DNA of 64,000 nt from Tritrichomonas musculus (GCA_039105265.1 JAPFFF010000005.1:5565501-5629500), one strand, 5' to 3'; shown: positions 52,332 through 63,346, numbered from the stretch's first letter. Translations and numbers: made by a program. The notes: generated from the letters alone by a model not told the origin.

Positions 52332-53612
52332 ATGACTTTTCCTCTTGATGAAACCCAATATGAACTATTACATTTAATAGGTACAAGTACAAACACCAAA
52401 GTTTATGAAGCGAGGTGTATTGCGAACAATCAAATGGTTGCAATCAAACAAATTAATCTCCAAGAGTATCCTCTCGATTTAAAAACAATCCAAGATCAAA
52501 CATCACCCTGGTTAAATTGTTCACATCCAAATATCGTTAAATTTCACGGATTATTTGTTGTAGAAAATATTGTATGGATGATAATGGAATTATTATCACA
52601 TGGGTCAATTAAACAAATCCTTAAATTTGCATATTCTCATGGATTTCATGATGAAGTTTTAATTGCCACAATTTTGTCTCAAGTCGTTAATGGACTTAAA
52701 TACCTTCATGATAATAAATTATATCATCATGACCTTCGATCAAGTAAAATTCTTATCAATTCAGATGGAGTTGTTAAACTAACGGAAATAGGATTATCTA
52801 CATCAATTGCCACGTCATATTCAAAAAGATCAAAGACACTTTCTCTTTTTGGCGAAGAATGCTATAGTGCCCCTGAAGTTCTTAAAAATGACAATGATTA
52901 CACTCAAAAATCTGATATATGGTCTCTTGGACTTTTCGCAATTGAATTAGGAACAGGCAAAATGCCTTATGCTGGAATGAAATTCATGGAATCTCTCGCC
53001 AAAATTATTAATAGTGATCCTCCATGCTTACCTGAAACTGGAAATTTCTCACTTCAATACAGAGAATTTGTAAAACTTTGCATGATAAAACAAGTTTCGA
53101 AAAGAGCTTCTTCAAAAGATTTATTAAATTCAAAATTCATCAAATTTGTTGCAAAAGGACCCGAAATAGTACAGAGAATTATTATGTCATCTCTCCCCTC
53201 TGTTGCTGATATGTATAAGCAAATAAACCTCTCAGAAAAGAATCTTCCAAATGACATTCAAATAGTGAAAGATGGCAACATTCAAGATGCTCCACCACCT
53301 AATACCAATCCAGTACAAACTGTTGGCAGATTCAAAGTTACGCGAACAGAAAGTTTACCAAAAAATCAATCACATATGCCAATTAATATACAATTTCAAG
53401 ATCAAATACCGAAAGAACAAAATCTTCCTCCACATGATCAAAATGATTCGAACAGCCACCAAAAAGAAATTGAAGATCTCGCAACCGAGCTTCTTCAACT
53501 ATCAGAAGAAATGCAACAGCTTCAAAAAGAAAATTCATGTTTGAAAAGGAAAATGGAAGATATTACTGCAGTAATATCCAACATTCAAGATAAAAAGAAA
53601 AATTCTCAATAA
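52332..53612 (+). CDS. STE20-like pseudokinase with C-terminal coiled coil
   Basis: 426 residues. A kinase fold (about 10-270) is followed by a linker and a coiled coil (~375-420). The VAIK Lys is kept (~39). However, the glycine loop reads GTSTNT; the catalytic loop is HHDLRSSK (~132-139), where K becomes R and the metal-binding Asn becomes Lys; and DFG is EIG (~152). SDIWSLGLFAIELGTGKMPY and the C-lobe resemble STE20/GCK kinases. Loss of both metal-binding positions argues for a non-catalytic scaffold. Divergent from the hcp gene. Confidence 0.85.
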   Translation: MTFPLDETQYELLHLIGTSTNTKVYEARCIANNQMVAIKQINLQEYPLDLKTIQDQTSPWLNCSHPNIVKFHGLFVVENIVWMIMELLSHGSIKQILKFAYSHGFHDEVLIATILSQVVNGLKYLHDNKLYHHDLRSSKILINSDGVVKLTEIGLSTSIATSYSKRSKTLSLFGEECYSAPEVLKNDNDYTQKSDIWSLGLFAIELGTGKMPYAGMKFMESLAKIINSDPPCLPETGNFSLQYREFVKLCMIKQVSKRASSKDLLNSKFIKFVAKGPEIVQRIIMSSLPSVADMYKQINLSEKNLPNDIQIVKDGNIQDAPPPNTNPVQTVGRFKVTRTESLPKNQSHMPINIQFQDQIPKEQNLPPHDQNDSNSHQKEIEDLATELLQLSEEMQQLQKENSCLKRKMEDITAVISNIQDKKKNSQ

Positions 53613-53864
53613 TTGTTATCAAATTGTATATTGATGAACAAAAAAAAAGAAAAAAAAAAAAATAATAAAATATCATGTTTGTAAAGACAATTAGCATCAA
53701 CATTGATGTTATTTAGTATTTTTTTTTTTTTTTTTATTTTACTGGATGAAATAATAATGATTGAAAATATTGTATGATAAAAAAAGAGAATTTAGCATAT
53801 ATCTATCATTTAAAAAACATCTATATATAAAATCAAACATAATTATTAATAATAAAAATCAAAT

Positions 53865-56093
53865 TCAAATGGATTCAAATACATCAGTTTGAAGTTGTGG
53901 TCTAACAATCGGAGCACCTGAAGCCGTATTCAATCTTTGCTTTACTTTTTTACTTTTATTAGATTTTTTATTGATTCTTTTTCTCTTTTCTTCGATACTT
54001 GTCATTACTCTTTTTTCATCATTCAAATTTGGCCCCATTGATTCTAATTCAATATTTTTGAATGATTTTTTCGATATTCTCGATTCCTCCTCATCGCTAT
54101 TTCTTTCTTCATCAATTCGAATAATTTCGTCTTGCTCTTTATGGGCTTGAATTATAATTTGACTTAGCTGCTCTTTTATCATATCTAATTGCATTTTCAA
54201 ATCATCAAGTTCACGTGTCGATTCAACTTCAATTTCAAGCTTTTTTGTGTTAGCACGATGGAGTCGAGCAGCAGCATGCTGCCTTTTAGCTGTAATTTTC
54301 TGGTATTCAGATTCTGCATTCTTTTGTTGGGCATCAATAGAAATACGCAAATCTCTGTATTTTGATTGGAAATCTAGTCTTTTCTCATGCAATTCTTCAT
54401 ATTCTTTCTTTAATTCTAATAGTTTGTTGTCACTTTCGATAGTTTCTTTTGATTTTTTTGATTTCAAATCTTGAAAAAATCTTTCCTTTTGATTTTTTTC
54501 TTCAAGAGTCTTGTTGACTTCTTTTTGCTGTTTTTCAAGCTTTTCACGAACTTTGAACAATTTTTTCTCATCTTCTTTCAATAATTCTATATGTCGACTT
54601 GCATATTCAGTAATGTTAGAATTCATCATTTTTTTATGCTCAAGAATCATCTCTTTCAGATGAACATGCCTTCTGTATGAGAAATCATTAAAGTCTATGT
54701 TAATATCTCTAATCGTATTGTTTCTAAGAAGAACTTCGTAGATGGATTGTGCTGACTCATCTGTCATCTCATTACTTTGAAGTCCGATAAATAAGAGCGT
54801 TTTATTTTGACAAAGAGATTTAAAAAGCGCAATTCCTCCTTCATCGCTTATTGTGTTATTATTAAGAAGTAATTTTTCAAGACTTTCATTTTTTAAAAGA
54901 GCTTTGGCTAATTTGACTGCTCCTAAGTTGCCAATTGAAGTGTCAGAAAGATCAAGGCACTTTAAAAAGCGATTTGGCGTCTCTTTTAATCCTTTTGAAA
55001 TTAAACGTACAGATTCGTCACGAAGTGGATTTGATGATAAATTCAATGTCTGCAAGGATAAAACGTCAAAAAGAATACTTCTGATAATTTCACCGGATTC
55101 ATTGTCAAATAAATTATGTGAAAGATAAAGATTTTGAATTTGCCCTGATTGAATTGAAGTCAAAAGCTTTTTTAGAAACGTATTTGAAAGTTTGTTGTAG
55201 CTCAAATCGATTGTTTTAATATAATTTGGCATACTTAATTGGCGGCATATTGATGTTGATGCAAGATCAGTTATGTCATTTTTAGATAAATTTATATATT
55301 CAAGTAATCCAAGCGAATTTTCTTCTGAAAATAACTTATTTAAGCCGCTATGCCCAAATCTGTTACCGCTAACATCTAGCCAAACTAAAGCTTTATTTAC
55401 TGATAATGCCTTAGAGAGAATGCTGCAACTATCTATTGGTATACCACTCATTGATAAGTTTAAATTAGTTAAAATGTCATTACTCATCAAAAGCTTGGAC
55501 AATTCTTGGCAGCCATTTACTCCAAGTTTATTTCGATCAATTCCATCAATTGCTGATATATCCAGATAACATATATTAATGTTGTTTTTGAGAGCTTTAA
55601 ATATATTAACAAACCCTTCTGATGTAATATTATTTGATCTAAGATCTAAGCTAATAATTGATGGATTACAACTTAAATATTGAGAAATATAGTAAGCACC
55701 TTCATCTCCTAATTTATTTGATGACAAATCAAGAAGGTAAAAATGTGTTTGAGTACTGATTATTTCAAGGAATGCTTTTGCTGCTTTTGGGCCAAGTCCA
55801 TAGCTCCCAAAATTTAAGGATTTCTTTTTAATTGAATGGAAGAATTGATCAACAAATCGTTGTTCAGCTGATTTACTTTGAGGTATTTCGAGATCATCCC
55901 ATTTGGCTTTAAAAATATAACGGGCATCTTGTTCATTAAGCATATGATTGAGATTTTGAGTAATCACTGACGTAGATCTACATCGAGTTTTATGAATTAC
56001 TTGAGGACGAGGCAATGCTTTATGAAGTGCAACAATACGGTTAATGCGTGAATCTACATTTCGCTTGTATGAATTATTCAGCAATCTTTTCAT
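53865..56093 (-). CDS. Leucine-rich repeat (RI-type) protein with coiled coil
   Basis: About 742 residues. Residues ~90-480 contain about a dozen ribonuclease-inhibitor-type LRRs (LLDLSSNKLGDEGAYYISQY, LDLRSNNITSEGFVNIFKAL, LLLNNNTISDEGGIALFKSL). A long charged coiled coil (~500-660) and a Lys-rich tail follow. Proteins of this design are common in trichomonads and in flagellar or basal-body scaffolds, but no specific role can be given. The frame is open to 56171 with a hydrophobic run that looks like translated leader, so I prefer the Met of MKRLLNN at 56093, just after TTATCAG. Confidence 0.8.
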   Translation of the reverse strand: MKRLLNNSYKRNVDSRINRIVALHKALPRPQVIHKTRCRSTSVITQNLNHMLNEQDARYIFKAKWDDLEIPQSKSAEQRFVDQFFHSIKKKSLNFGSYGLGPKAAKAFLEIISTQTHFYLLDLSSNKLGDEGAYYISQYLSCNPSIISLDLRSNNITSEGFVNIFKALKNNINICYLDISAIDGIDRNKLGVNGCQELSKLLMSNDILTNLNLSMSGIPIDSCSILSKALSVNKALVWLDVSGNRFGHSGLNKLFSEENSLGLLEYINLSKNDITDLASTSICRQLSMPNYIKTIDLSYNKLSNTFLKKLLTSIQSGQIQNLYLSHNLFDNESGEIIRSILFDVLSLQTLNLSSNPLRDESVRLISKGLKETPNRFLKCLDLSDTSIGNLGAVKLAKALLKNESLEKLLLNNNTISDEGGIALFKSLCQNKTLLFIGLQSNEMTDESAQSIYEVLLRNNTIRDINIDFNDFSYRRHVHLKEMILEHKKMMNSNITEYASRHIELLKEDEKKLFKVREKLEKQQKEVNKTLEEKNQKERFFQDLKSKKSKETIESDNKLLELKKEYEELHEKRLDFQSKYRDLRISIDAQQKNAESEYQKITAKRQHAAARLHRANTKKLEIEVESTRELDDLKMQLDMIKEQLSQIIIQAHKEQDEIIRIDEERNSDEEESRISKKSFKNIELESMGPNLNDEKRVMTSIEEKRKRINKKSNKSKKVKQRLNTASGAPIVRPQLQTDVFESI

Positions 56094-56171
56094 TACTGAT
56101 AATAGAAAAAGTTTAAAATTTCCAACGATCAAAATCAAGAAAAATTTTGAGAAGCATAAAAACATGAACAA

Positions 56172-56525
56172 TTTATACCAAGAATAAGCACTAATTAAAG
56201 TTGCAGTAGAGTATTTCTGATTCTGGAAATATATCGCTATTTTCTCTTAAAATATTTATTAAGCAAGAAATCGCAGCTTTTCTCCCTATTAAATATATAT
56301 TTTATATTTAAAACCTCTTAAAAAAATAAAAATAAACAAGTATACAGAAGATTTGATTTACACTAAAAACAAATATGTAAAAATAAAAACAAATGTTTCT
56401 CAGATGATTAAATAATGTTCGAGCATTATTTACACATTTGTTGTAATTCTTCCTCAAATGTGGAAATATTTTTAATCAAGAAAAATATAAAATACAAAAA
56501 AAAAATAAAAAATAAAATAAAATAA
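56172..56525. other. Intergenic, nothing recognised
   Basis: 350 bp of AT-rich DNA. Confidence 0.6.
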
Positions 56526-59500
56526 TTAATCATCGCCATCACCTTCTTGTTCAATTGATTGAATCCACCTAAAAAGCTCCCTCAATGACTTTATTCTCAT
56601 CACATTTCCTGATTTTGAAGATCCAATTATTTCAGGATTTAAATCACCTTCTCTTCTGTCAATCTCAACGCATGAAGTTCCGTGTTCAGTCGATAAATTG
56701 AAAACGACTTTGTTTTCTTCCGGCATTACAGCGCTTGATTCAAAAGTAGCTCTCCAAAGGAATTTAAGCTCTTTTGTCTTCTCAATGAGCTTGGCAAGAA
56801 GCATCATTACAAAACCAACAAATCGTTGATCAAAAGCAACAATATTTTTAACAAATTTAATAGCTAAAATTTGTGTCTCAACATCACCAAACTGGAAATT
56901 CAACAATTTCTTGATGTTGTTGGCAATATCAACTTCAGGAGTTTCCACTTTTTCTGGGATTTCAGTATCAAATTCAATTTTGTCGGGACGAATGTAGCAT
57001 ACAATGTTTACATATGGGATATTGACCATAAATGGTGAATAAACTTCTTGACCATTTGAAACAAACTGCCTGAAACCAACTTCTCCGAGAAGATATCTGA
57101 AATGAAAAAACTTTTCGATCGCGTTTTTAAATTCATCTAGTTGATTCATGTGCAGTTTCCATGTTGGATGTGAAAGTTTGGCAAGATGGCTGAGAATGGG
57201 GAGTGATTCGAGTGGAATCTGTAGAAACTTGCTCTTGCCAATGGATGGAATAATAAGTTGGAACATTTGAGCTGGCCGAACCATAAAATTAATTGACATT
57301 TCACGTTGGAAAATGAGGAAGAAAGAGCCATCATCACAAAGATCAGTAATACTCCATTTTTGATTACTTGGATCACCTGTAAAAACATTTGAGAAGTGTT
57401 GAAGGGGGATAAATGAACTGTTCAAGAAAGAGCCAAATAAAAAGGTGATGGAACCTGATCGAAGAATCGTTTGAAGATATCTTTTTAATTGAACATGACG
57501 AGAGAAAGAAAAGTTTATTTGTGGCGTTCTCATTGGATCACAGTGGTAAACTTCAACTTCTCTTTCTGCTTTCAATTTTTTCAATGAACTAATAGAAATC
57601 GTCAACCTAGAGCAAATATCATTTGCCATTTCAATGGCGAAACATGTCTTGCTTTCAATATCAAGTTTTTTAACAATCGTACGAAGTGAGTAGATTCCTA
57701 GTGATTGCTTCAGAAGTAGCATAAAAGTAGAGACGCTCCACACGATATGGAGAATCCAATCTATAAACCGAGAGTTGATCGAATTACCAACAAAAACCAT
57801 TGTTGTTATGTCATTAATCCCAATTGATGGTTTGACAAATTTTAATGACCACCTAGAATTTTGTGAGATATGAAATTCAATACATTCGAATGGATCAAGA
57901 ATGAAATGAACTCGTCCATTTTCATTACGAGCTGCAATACCTCTATTCTTTAATGCCTTAAATAATTGAAGAATTAAAACAGCCATTTTTGCTGATTGTG
58001 CTGCCTTTATTGAATTTTCTTGTAAATTAAAGTTCATATGCGTAAATCCAGGATAAATAAATGAATTGATTGGAAATGCATCGGATTCGGATTCAGAATT
58101 GATCATAATAATTTCAGGAGTTGAAACTTTTGAACCATCAGACGAAACAATAGAGAGTGAAAGGCGTCCATTTTTTTCACCGAAAACAATAAAGCAATTG
58201 TTTGAGTATGAAAGACGATAAGATCGAATTGATCGACCTTGCATTTTTTGTGTTGTTTCTTCTGGAGATACTCGTAAATAAAATTGATATGAGATGATAT
58301 CGTTGAATAAAATACGAGAAAGAGAGTGAAGAAAAACAATTTTGATTGCCTCATTTCGTTGGCATTCACAGCCCTCAATTGAGGTAATGAAATCTGAAGG
58401 ATTCATTCCAATTCCTCCAAATGTATTGATGTCAATATTTCCGGTGTCTGATTCAATTTTAATTCGCATCACTATGTAATCAAATAGAAATATTTCGATG
58501 CATTTGGTTGACTCAATAAATTCACCTCGGAATTGATGTTTCCATGAAATTGTTGTTAATGATTGATTAATTAATCCCCATATTTTCTCTAGCCGAGTAA
58601 AATATGTAGAAATTCTGATTTCACTTATTACTGATTCTAAATGTGAACGATTGGAAGTCAATTTAAATGAAATAAATCTTTTTTCTTTTGAAAAAGGCGT
58701 ATACATAGGATTTTTTGAAACAAGAATAATATCGTTTTCTAATAAAGATATTGTGAAAACATTGTTAGGAGAAAATGATTCTGGAAAAGTAATCATTGCT
58801 CCTTCTTGATGAGGAGAAAGTTGAAATGAATGTTTAGACTGAATTGTTTGCAGTTTCATATATATATTTGCAAATTTACCGATTTGGTATAATTTATGTA
58901 AAGCATTACAGCATCCTGATATAGGATCTTGTGAAACTTTGACTACAGTTGAAAGTATTGATGAATATTTCTTAAGAAATTGAGAATTTAAAAATTTGAC
59001 TTTTTTTGGCCATTGAACAGAAAATGATTTAAGATTCAGTTTACCTGATGAAGAAATGTGAAGCTGAAAAAAAAATTCACTCTGCTTAAATATACTTAAA
59101 ACATGGTTAGAATAAAAAGACTGAATTTGAAAAAGTGAGGTCGAAATTTGAACAAGTCTAACTGCGATATCATATGGAGAAAATGAAACTGATACAAGCG
59201 GAATCAAATTTTGATGGTATTGTTTTGGAAAAACGTCCGAAGGAAATTTCATTTGCAAAAATTGTTTTGTAAAAGTTTGCATGTTTGCTAATGTGCGCTT
59301 GTTTGCTGCGATTCTTCTTGCAATTTCACGCGAATTAATCGATCTTGTCTGGTTGATAATATTCCATCTATACAAAGCTAAAAATCGTCCGTATAAAATA
59401 TGCATTGTTTTTATCGAAATCATAAAATTTAATTTTATTGAGCGGGCAGTCCCTTCAGAATGTGTGAGAGAATATAATAATTTTTCAGTTTTTTTAAAGA

Positions 59501-59603
59501 TTGCTCTCAAAACGCGAGAAACTTCAACTGACCCCTGTCGTACTTGAAATGAGTTTGTTTGTGGAGGGTTGGTATTGGAAGGGCTCGAATTATCAGCAAG
59601 CAA
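56526..59603 (-). CDS. MED14: Mediator subunit 14-like protein
   Basis: 1025 residues. The N-terminal ~120 (EVSRVLRAIFKKTEKLLYSL, KLNFMISIKTMHILYGRFLALYRW) fit the MED14/Rgr1 N-terminal block, where a helical region ends in a motif like LVRLLALVKW. The remainder, alternating beta and helical segments, is consistent with MED14 length (yeast 1082) but weakly conserved. MED14 is the scaffold linking the Mediator head, middle and tail. The assignment rests mainly on the N-terminal signature. Confidence 0.6.
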   Translation of the reverse strand: MLADNSSPSNTNPPQTNSFQVRQGSVEVSRVLRAIFKKTEKLLYSLTHSEGTARSIKLNFMISIKTMHILYGRFLALYRWNIINQTRSINSREIARRIAANKRTLANMQTFTKQFLQMKFPSDVFPKQYHQNLIPLVSVSFSPYDIAVRLVQISTSLFQIQSFYSNHVLSIFKQSEFFFQLHISSSGKLNLKSFSVQWPKKVKFLNSQFLKKYSSILSTVVKVSQDPISGCCNALHKLYQIGKFANIYMKLQTIQSKHSFQLSPHQEGAMITFPESFSPNNVFTISLLENDIILVSKNPMYTPFSKEKRFISFKLTSNRSHLESVISEIRISTYFTRLEKIWGLINQSLTTISWKHQFRGEFIESTKCIEIFLFDYIVMRIKIESDTGNIDINTFGGIGMNPSDFITSIEGCECQRNEAIKIVFLHSLSRILFNDIISYQFYLRVSPEETTQKMQGRSIRSYRLSYSNNCFIVFGEKNGRLSLSIVSSDGSKVSTPEIIMINSESESDAFPINSFIYPGFTHMNFNLQENSIKAAQSAKMAVLILQLFKALKNRGIAARNENGRVHFILDPFECIEFHISQNSRWSLKFVKPSIGINDITTMVFVGNSINSRFIDWILHIVWSVSTFMLLLKQSLGIYSLRTIVKKLDIESKTCFAIEMANDICSRLTISISSLKKLKAEREVEVYHCDPMRTPQINFSFSRHVQLKRYLQTILRSGSITFLFGSFLNSSFIPLQHFSNVFTGDPSNQKWSITDLCDDGSFFLIFQREMSINFMVRPAQMFQLIIPSIGKSKFLQIPLESLPILSHLAKLSHPTWKLHMNQLDEFKNAIEKFFHFRYLLGEVGFRQFVSNGQEVYSPFMVNIPYVNIVCYIRPDKIEFDTEIPEKVETPEVDIANNIKKLLNFQFGDVETQILAIKFVKNIVAFDQRFVGFVMMLLAKLIEKTKELKFLWRATFESSAVMPEENKVVFNLSTEHGTSCVEIDRREGDLNPEIIGSSKSGNVMRIKSLRELFRWIQSIEQEGDGDD

Positions 59604-60248
59604 AACTTAAAATTAAACTCTAAATAATTTTACACAATTTTCAATTCGTTAAAATTCTTATCAATACAGTAAAATCAGCATGATAATGCAAATTTTATTA
59701 CTTATATTCAAAGGAATAATTTTTATGTATTCAGTTTTAAATAAAAATGTAGCATTTTGTAATATTCTACTTAAATTGATATGGTCTGTTTGAATTATTA
59801 TTCTGTTGGTTTGGGGAATCGAATTTGCTCGTTCGATATCCATATAACATCAGAAACAATCTGGAGTTTATAGCACCTTTCGTTTCTGTGACGTTAAAAG
59901 GCATGATTGAATTCCCACAATCATCTTTATTAAATACTTTTTATTATTATTTTTTTAAAAAAAAAAAAAAAAAAAAAAGAATATCTTCTTCCTAGGCAGT
60001 ATATGTACTTTATATTCCGCTTTTATTAATATGTGACTTTTGAAATTAAATTATTAATATTTCTACTTTTGATTTTAATGATACTTGCTTATCAAACATT
60101 ATATTATATTGTGAAGGTTTGATGACATTAGTTCATATATATTCAAGTTAAAAATAGAGGCCAAAGGATTGCCATTTTAATATATTAAAATTTTTATGCT
60201 GGATAATTATTTTATCTCTATATATTCATAACAGATATGAAAACAAGT
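59604..60248. other. Intergenic, nothing recognised
   Basis: AT-rich, with an A run of about 22 near 59957-59979. Confidence 0.6.
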
Positions 60249-61124
60249 TCACTTTTTATCTTTAAAAGATTCGAATAATTTATCTCGAATAGAATCTGCA
60301 ACAGTCATAATTGGTTGTGATATTTTATATTGTTCACCAACACAGCCAGCAACAATTGAGGGATCAATTGGAAAAGACCCCAAAAGAGGCAAGTTTTCTG
60401 ATTCGCACAATGCTTTAGCTCCACCTGTTGTTTCTGGATAAATTTTGCTTTCTTTTTTGCATTTTTGGCAAGTAAAATTGCTCATATTTTCAATAATACC
60501 TATGATTTTCACGTTTGCCTTTTGGCAAAATTTTATTTCCCTTCTAACATCACTTAAAGAGACTTCTTCGGGTGTTGTAACAATAATGGCACCATCAATT
60601 CCTGTGTCAGCTAAAAAGCTAACAACTGATAAATGTTCATCACTTGTTCCTGGTGGAGTATCTATTATTATAGTATCAATTTCTGACCAATCGACATCTT
60701 TTAAAAATTGAAGTATTAAAGAATTTTTCATTGGTCCACGAGCTACCAAAGGGTCATCCTCGTTTTCGAGAAAATATTGAGTTGAAATGAGCCGAATATT
60801 ATGAGCTACAAAGCATGGTTGGAATCCATAAGCTGTATTGAGCAGATCCTCATAAGGACGATTAAATAAAAGAGGCATTGAAGGGCCACATAAATCTAAA
60901 TCAAGAACCCCAACCATCTCATTTGCAGAAAATGATTTACTGAGTAGATATGATATTGTTGATTTGCCTACTCCACCTTTTCCACTCAAGATAAGAAACT
61001 TATGTTTCACATTTTCCATAGATTCTTTGATTCCTTGTAAGGCTTCTTGCATTGCTAGTGGAGCACCAGCATTTCCACATGTTCCATTTAATGAGCAACT
61101 TTCGCAGTTTCCTGAACAGCTCAT
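60249..61124 (-). CDS. NBP35: NBP35-type Fe-S cluster assembly P-loop NTPase
   Basis: 291 residues. The N-terminal cysteine cluster (C3, C7, C10, C16) marks NBP35/NUBP1 rather than Cfd1. Then come the Walker A GKGGVGKS (48-55), DLDLCGPSMP, a Walker B-like IIIDTPPGTSDEH, and the bridging-cluster CxxC (FTCQKC). It acts as a scaffold for cytosolic and nuclear Fe-S protein maturation. The first cluster spacing (C-x3-C) is shorter than the usual C-x13-C. TCATTTTTACC lies 9 bases before the ATG. Confidence 0.93.
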   Translation of the reverse strand: MSCSGNCESCSLNGTCGNAGAPLAMQEALQGIKESMENVKHKFLILSGKGGVGKSTISYLLSKSFSANEMVGVLDLDLCGPSMPLLFNRPYEDLLNTAYGFQPCFVAHNIRLISTQYFLENEDDPLVARGPMKNSLILQFLKDVDWSEIDTIIIDTPPGTSDEHLSVVSFLADTGIDGAIIVTTPEEVSLSDVRREIKFCQKANVKIIGIIENMSNFTCQKCKKESKIYPETTGGAKALCESENLPLLGSFPIDPSIVAGCVGEQYKISQPIMTVADSIRDKLFESFKDKK

Positions 61125-61389
61125 ATTAGAAAGGTAAAAATGAACAAAACATATATTTCCTCAAAATTAAAAAAAAAAAAAAAATTGAATAATTTAATAC
61201 AATAAAATTGAATTGTTTACAAAAAAAAAAAAAAAAAAAAAAAAAAACATTCAAATATTAGAATAGATAATTAATGAAAGTCATTTCATCGAAAGATCGA
61301 ATCAAAAATACAAATTATAAATTTAAAATTTAAACATTAGTCTAAAGTAAAAAAAAAGAAGATTAAAAGAAAGGGAGAAGAAGAAGAAG

Positions 61390-61421
<32 letters not shown>

Positions 61422-61843
61422 GGGAAAAAAAAAGATAGAATTTGTGGAGAAAAACAAAAAACCATGAGCACAAAAAGCGTTATGATGGATAGAAAAAAGC
61501 ATACGACCAATTTGACAACTATCGTCTATTCAAAAATTGAAATATTCAATTGAAGAAAAAAAATGTTGTGTAATTTTGGTCAAGTTAAGAAAGAAAGTAA
61601 TATCGCATTCCAATATCAAATAAGTATTGTTATTGTCTTTGAATGCATTGTATTTTTTTTTCTCAATGATTGTTCTATATTTGAAAGTTTTTCGAGGTAT
61701 CTCGAAATGAGAAAAGTATTCAAGAAGATATGTTTAAAAAGGTATTGTTTTTAATGAGTTGACTTCATCAAATATGTATTGCTGTTTTTGAAAAAACACT
61801 AAGTTTTTCGTAAAAAGAAAAAAAAAAAAAAAGATGAAGTTCT
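61125..61843. other. Intergenic with several long A tracts
   Basis: A runs of about 15-30 at 61168-61183, 61218-61247 and 61388-61417, plus a purine-rich stretch between them. The small plus-strand frame at 61563 is not convincing. Confidence 0.6.
61133..61143 (-). promoter_or_regulatory. Initiator-like motif of NBP35
   Basis: TCATTTTTACC on the minus strand, 9-19 bases before the ATG, in the same style as the other initiators in this window. Confidence 0.45.
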
Positions 61844-63337
61844 TCAAGGTCTATTCCTGTTGTTGAATCTTCCTCCTCTCCTTTGTCTATTATTATTGTT
61901 GAATCTGCTTCCGTTCCTTGAACTGTTATTTCTTCTATTACTATTTCTATTGTTAAATCTATCTCCGCGATTTCTAGTATTCCTTTGTCCTCTCCTATTT
62001 GTGTTAAATTTCCTGTCAGTTTTGGCCTTCTTCCATGATGGTGATTCTGGCAATTTTCCGTTAAGAGGGTTGTTTGAAAGCAAAAGCCTTGTTAAGTGAC
62101 GAATGTTGTTTCCTGTTTTCTTTGCGATTATAGATTTTTTGATTTTTTCGCTCTTTTCTTCAGGAGAACTTGTTTCATTGTTTCTTTCTTTCTGAATTTC
62201 TGCGTCACACTGATCTACAAAGTTAGGTGCGGCTGTTGATAAATATTCAAGTCTCTTACGGAATTCAGCATACTTTTCTTCATTTTCATTGGCATCATCT
62301 GCTTCACCTGGTTGGCCAGTGTAACAAATTTGGGTTCCTATTAACTTTGAAGTTGTACTATTGAACCTTCTTGCTAAGCCCATGAAAGCCCATAATGCAG
62401 CTTCAATAATAGACATATTGATATTGCCACTATATTCTGTTGGGAATTTTAAGAAAACATTATTGTAAAGTGCATTAAGCAATTTATCATTTTCTGCAAA
62501 TTGAGGGACACTTGCGATCTTCCTAAGAACTTCAATCTTTTTGTCGGAGCTCAATTCTTCAAAGTTTGGCAAAACACGTTCTGCAATAATATTAAGAATG
62601 GTGGTGGTAGCATTGTTTCCAAGTGCTTTGGTGAATTTGAAAATTGGGATAAGCAAATTTTCAGAGACATCCTTGAAATCTGATTGAAGAGATTCGTTAA
62701 GTCTTTTCAATAAATCTTCGACAATTGGTTGGAACTCTTCTTCATTAATTATTTTTCTATTATTGCGGTATAATGTTAAACCTTCAACAACGCAAGACTT
62801 GAAAGCAACTTTGATAACTTCTTTCAATTGTTCAATGTTTTCTTCAGTAAATTTAATCTTTTCACGAATAATCTCAACCATACGGAATTGTCCCAAAGGA
62901 GCGGCATTTGGAAGACTATTGAAAAATCTGGTTTTGAATTCATCATTACTATCTAAAAAGCGTTCAACATATTCAGATGCATTTTTGGCAATTTGTTCAA
63001 CACTATCAGAAAGGCTATTAATAAGAGCATCTCCAATTTGTGCTGGGTCAGCTTCATAAAAATTTTTGAGATTACGAACAGCAATTGTTCGAACTTCTTT
63101 ATCCTCGCATTTGGCAAGATCAAGAATAGCAGACACAGCAGCCTTTTGTTGTTTTGGGAATTTTTCCGCATAAACAGGAATATAGCTTGCTGCTGCTTTT
63201 TTCTGTTGTTCATCTCCTTTTGCAGCATTTAAAATGATTTTGAAATCAGCTTCCGCTGGGCTATCGCCACTTCCGATAAGACGAGAAATAGCTTCATCGA
63301 CTGATTCTTTGGTTTGAGCAGCTTGTTTTGGAGGCAT
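61844..63337 (-). CDS. API5: API5-like (apoptosis inhibitor 5 / AAC-11) protein
   Basis: 497 residues (human 524). HEAT-like helices start near residue 15 (FKIILNAAKGDEQQKKAAASYIPVYAEKFP, EDKEVRTIAVRNLKNFY), in the pattern of the API5 N-terminal half. The central half contains EAALWAFMGLARRFN. The C-terminus (~430-497) is Arg/Asn/Gly-rich with RGG-like motifs, suggesting RNA binding. In animals API5 is a nuclear protein linked to mRNA metabolism and survival. TCATTAATA directly precedes the ATG. Confidence 0.75.
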   Translation of the reverse strand: MPPKQAAQTKESVDEAISRLIGSGDSPAEADFKIILNAAKGDEQQKKAAASYIPVYAEKFPKQQKAAVSAILDLAKCEDKEVRTIAVRNLKNFYEADPAQIGDALINSLSDSVEQIAKNASEYVERFLDSNDEFKTRFFNSLPNAAPLGQFRMVEIIREKIKFTEENIEQLKEVIKVAFKSCVVEGLTLYRNNRKIINEEEFQPIVEDLLKRLNESLQSDFKDVSENLLIPIFKFTKALGNNATTTILNIIAERVLPNFEELSSDKKIEVLRKIASVPQFAENDKLLNALYNNVFLKFPTEYSGNINMSIIEAALWAFMGLARRFNSTTSKLIGTQICYTGQPGEADDANENEEKYAEFRKRLEYLSTAAPNFVDQCDAEIQKERNNETSSPEEKSEKIKKSIIAKKTGNNIRHLTRLLLSNNPLNGKLPESPSWKKAKTDRKFNTNRRGQRNTRNRGDRFNNRNSNRRNNSSRNGSRFNNNNRQRRGGRFNNRNRP

Positions 63338-63346
63338 TATTAATGA
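63338..63346 (-). promoter_or_regulatory. Initiator-like motif of the API5-like gene
   Basis: TCATTAATA lies immediately upstream of the ATG on the minus strand. Confidence 0.4.

Noticed and set aside
61563-61754. 63-residue plus-strand frame between NBP35 and API5
   Set aside because: Biased, hydrophobic composition from AT-rich DNA; no homology or start signal.
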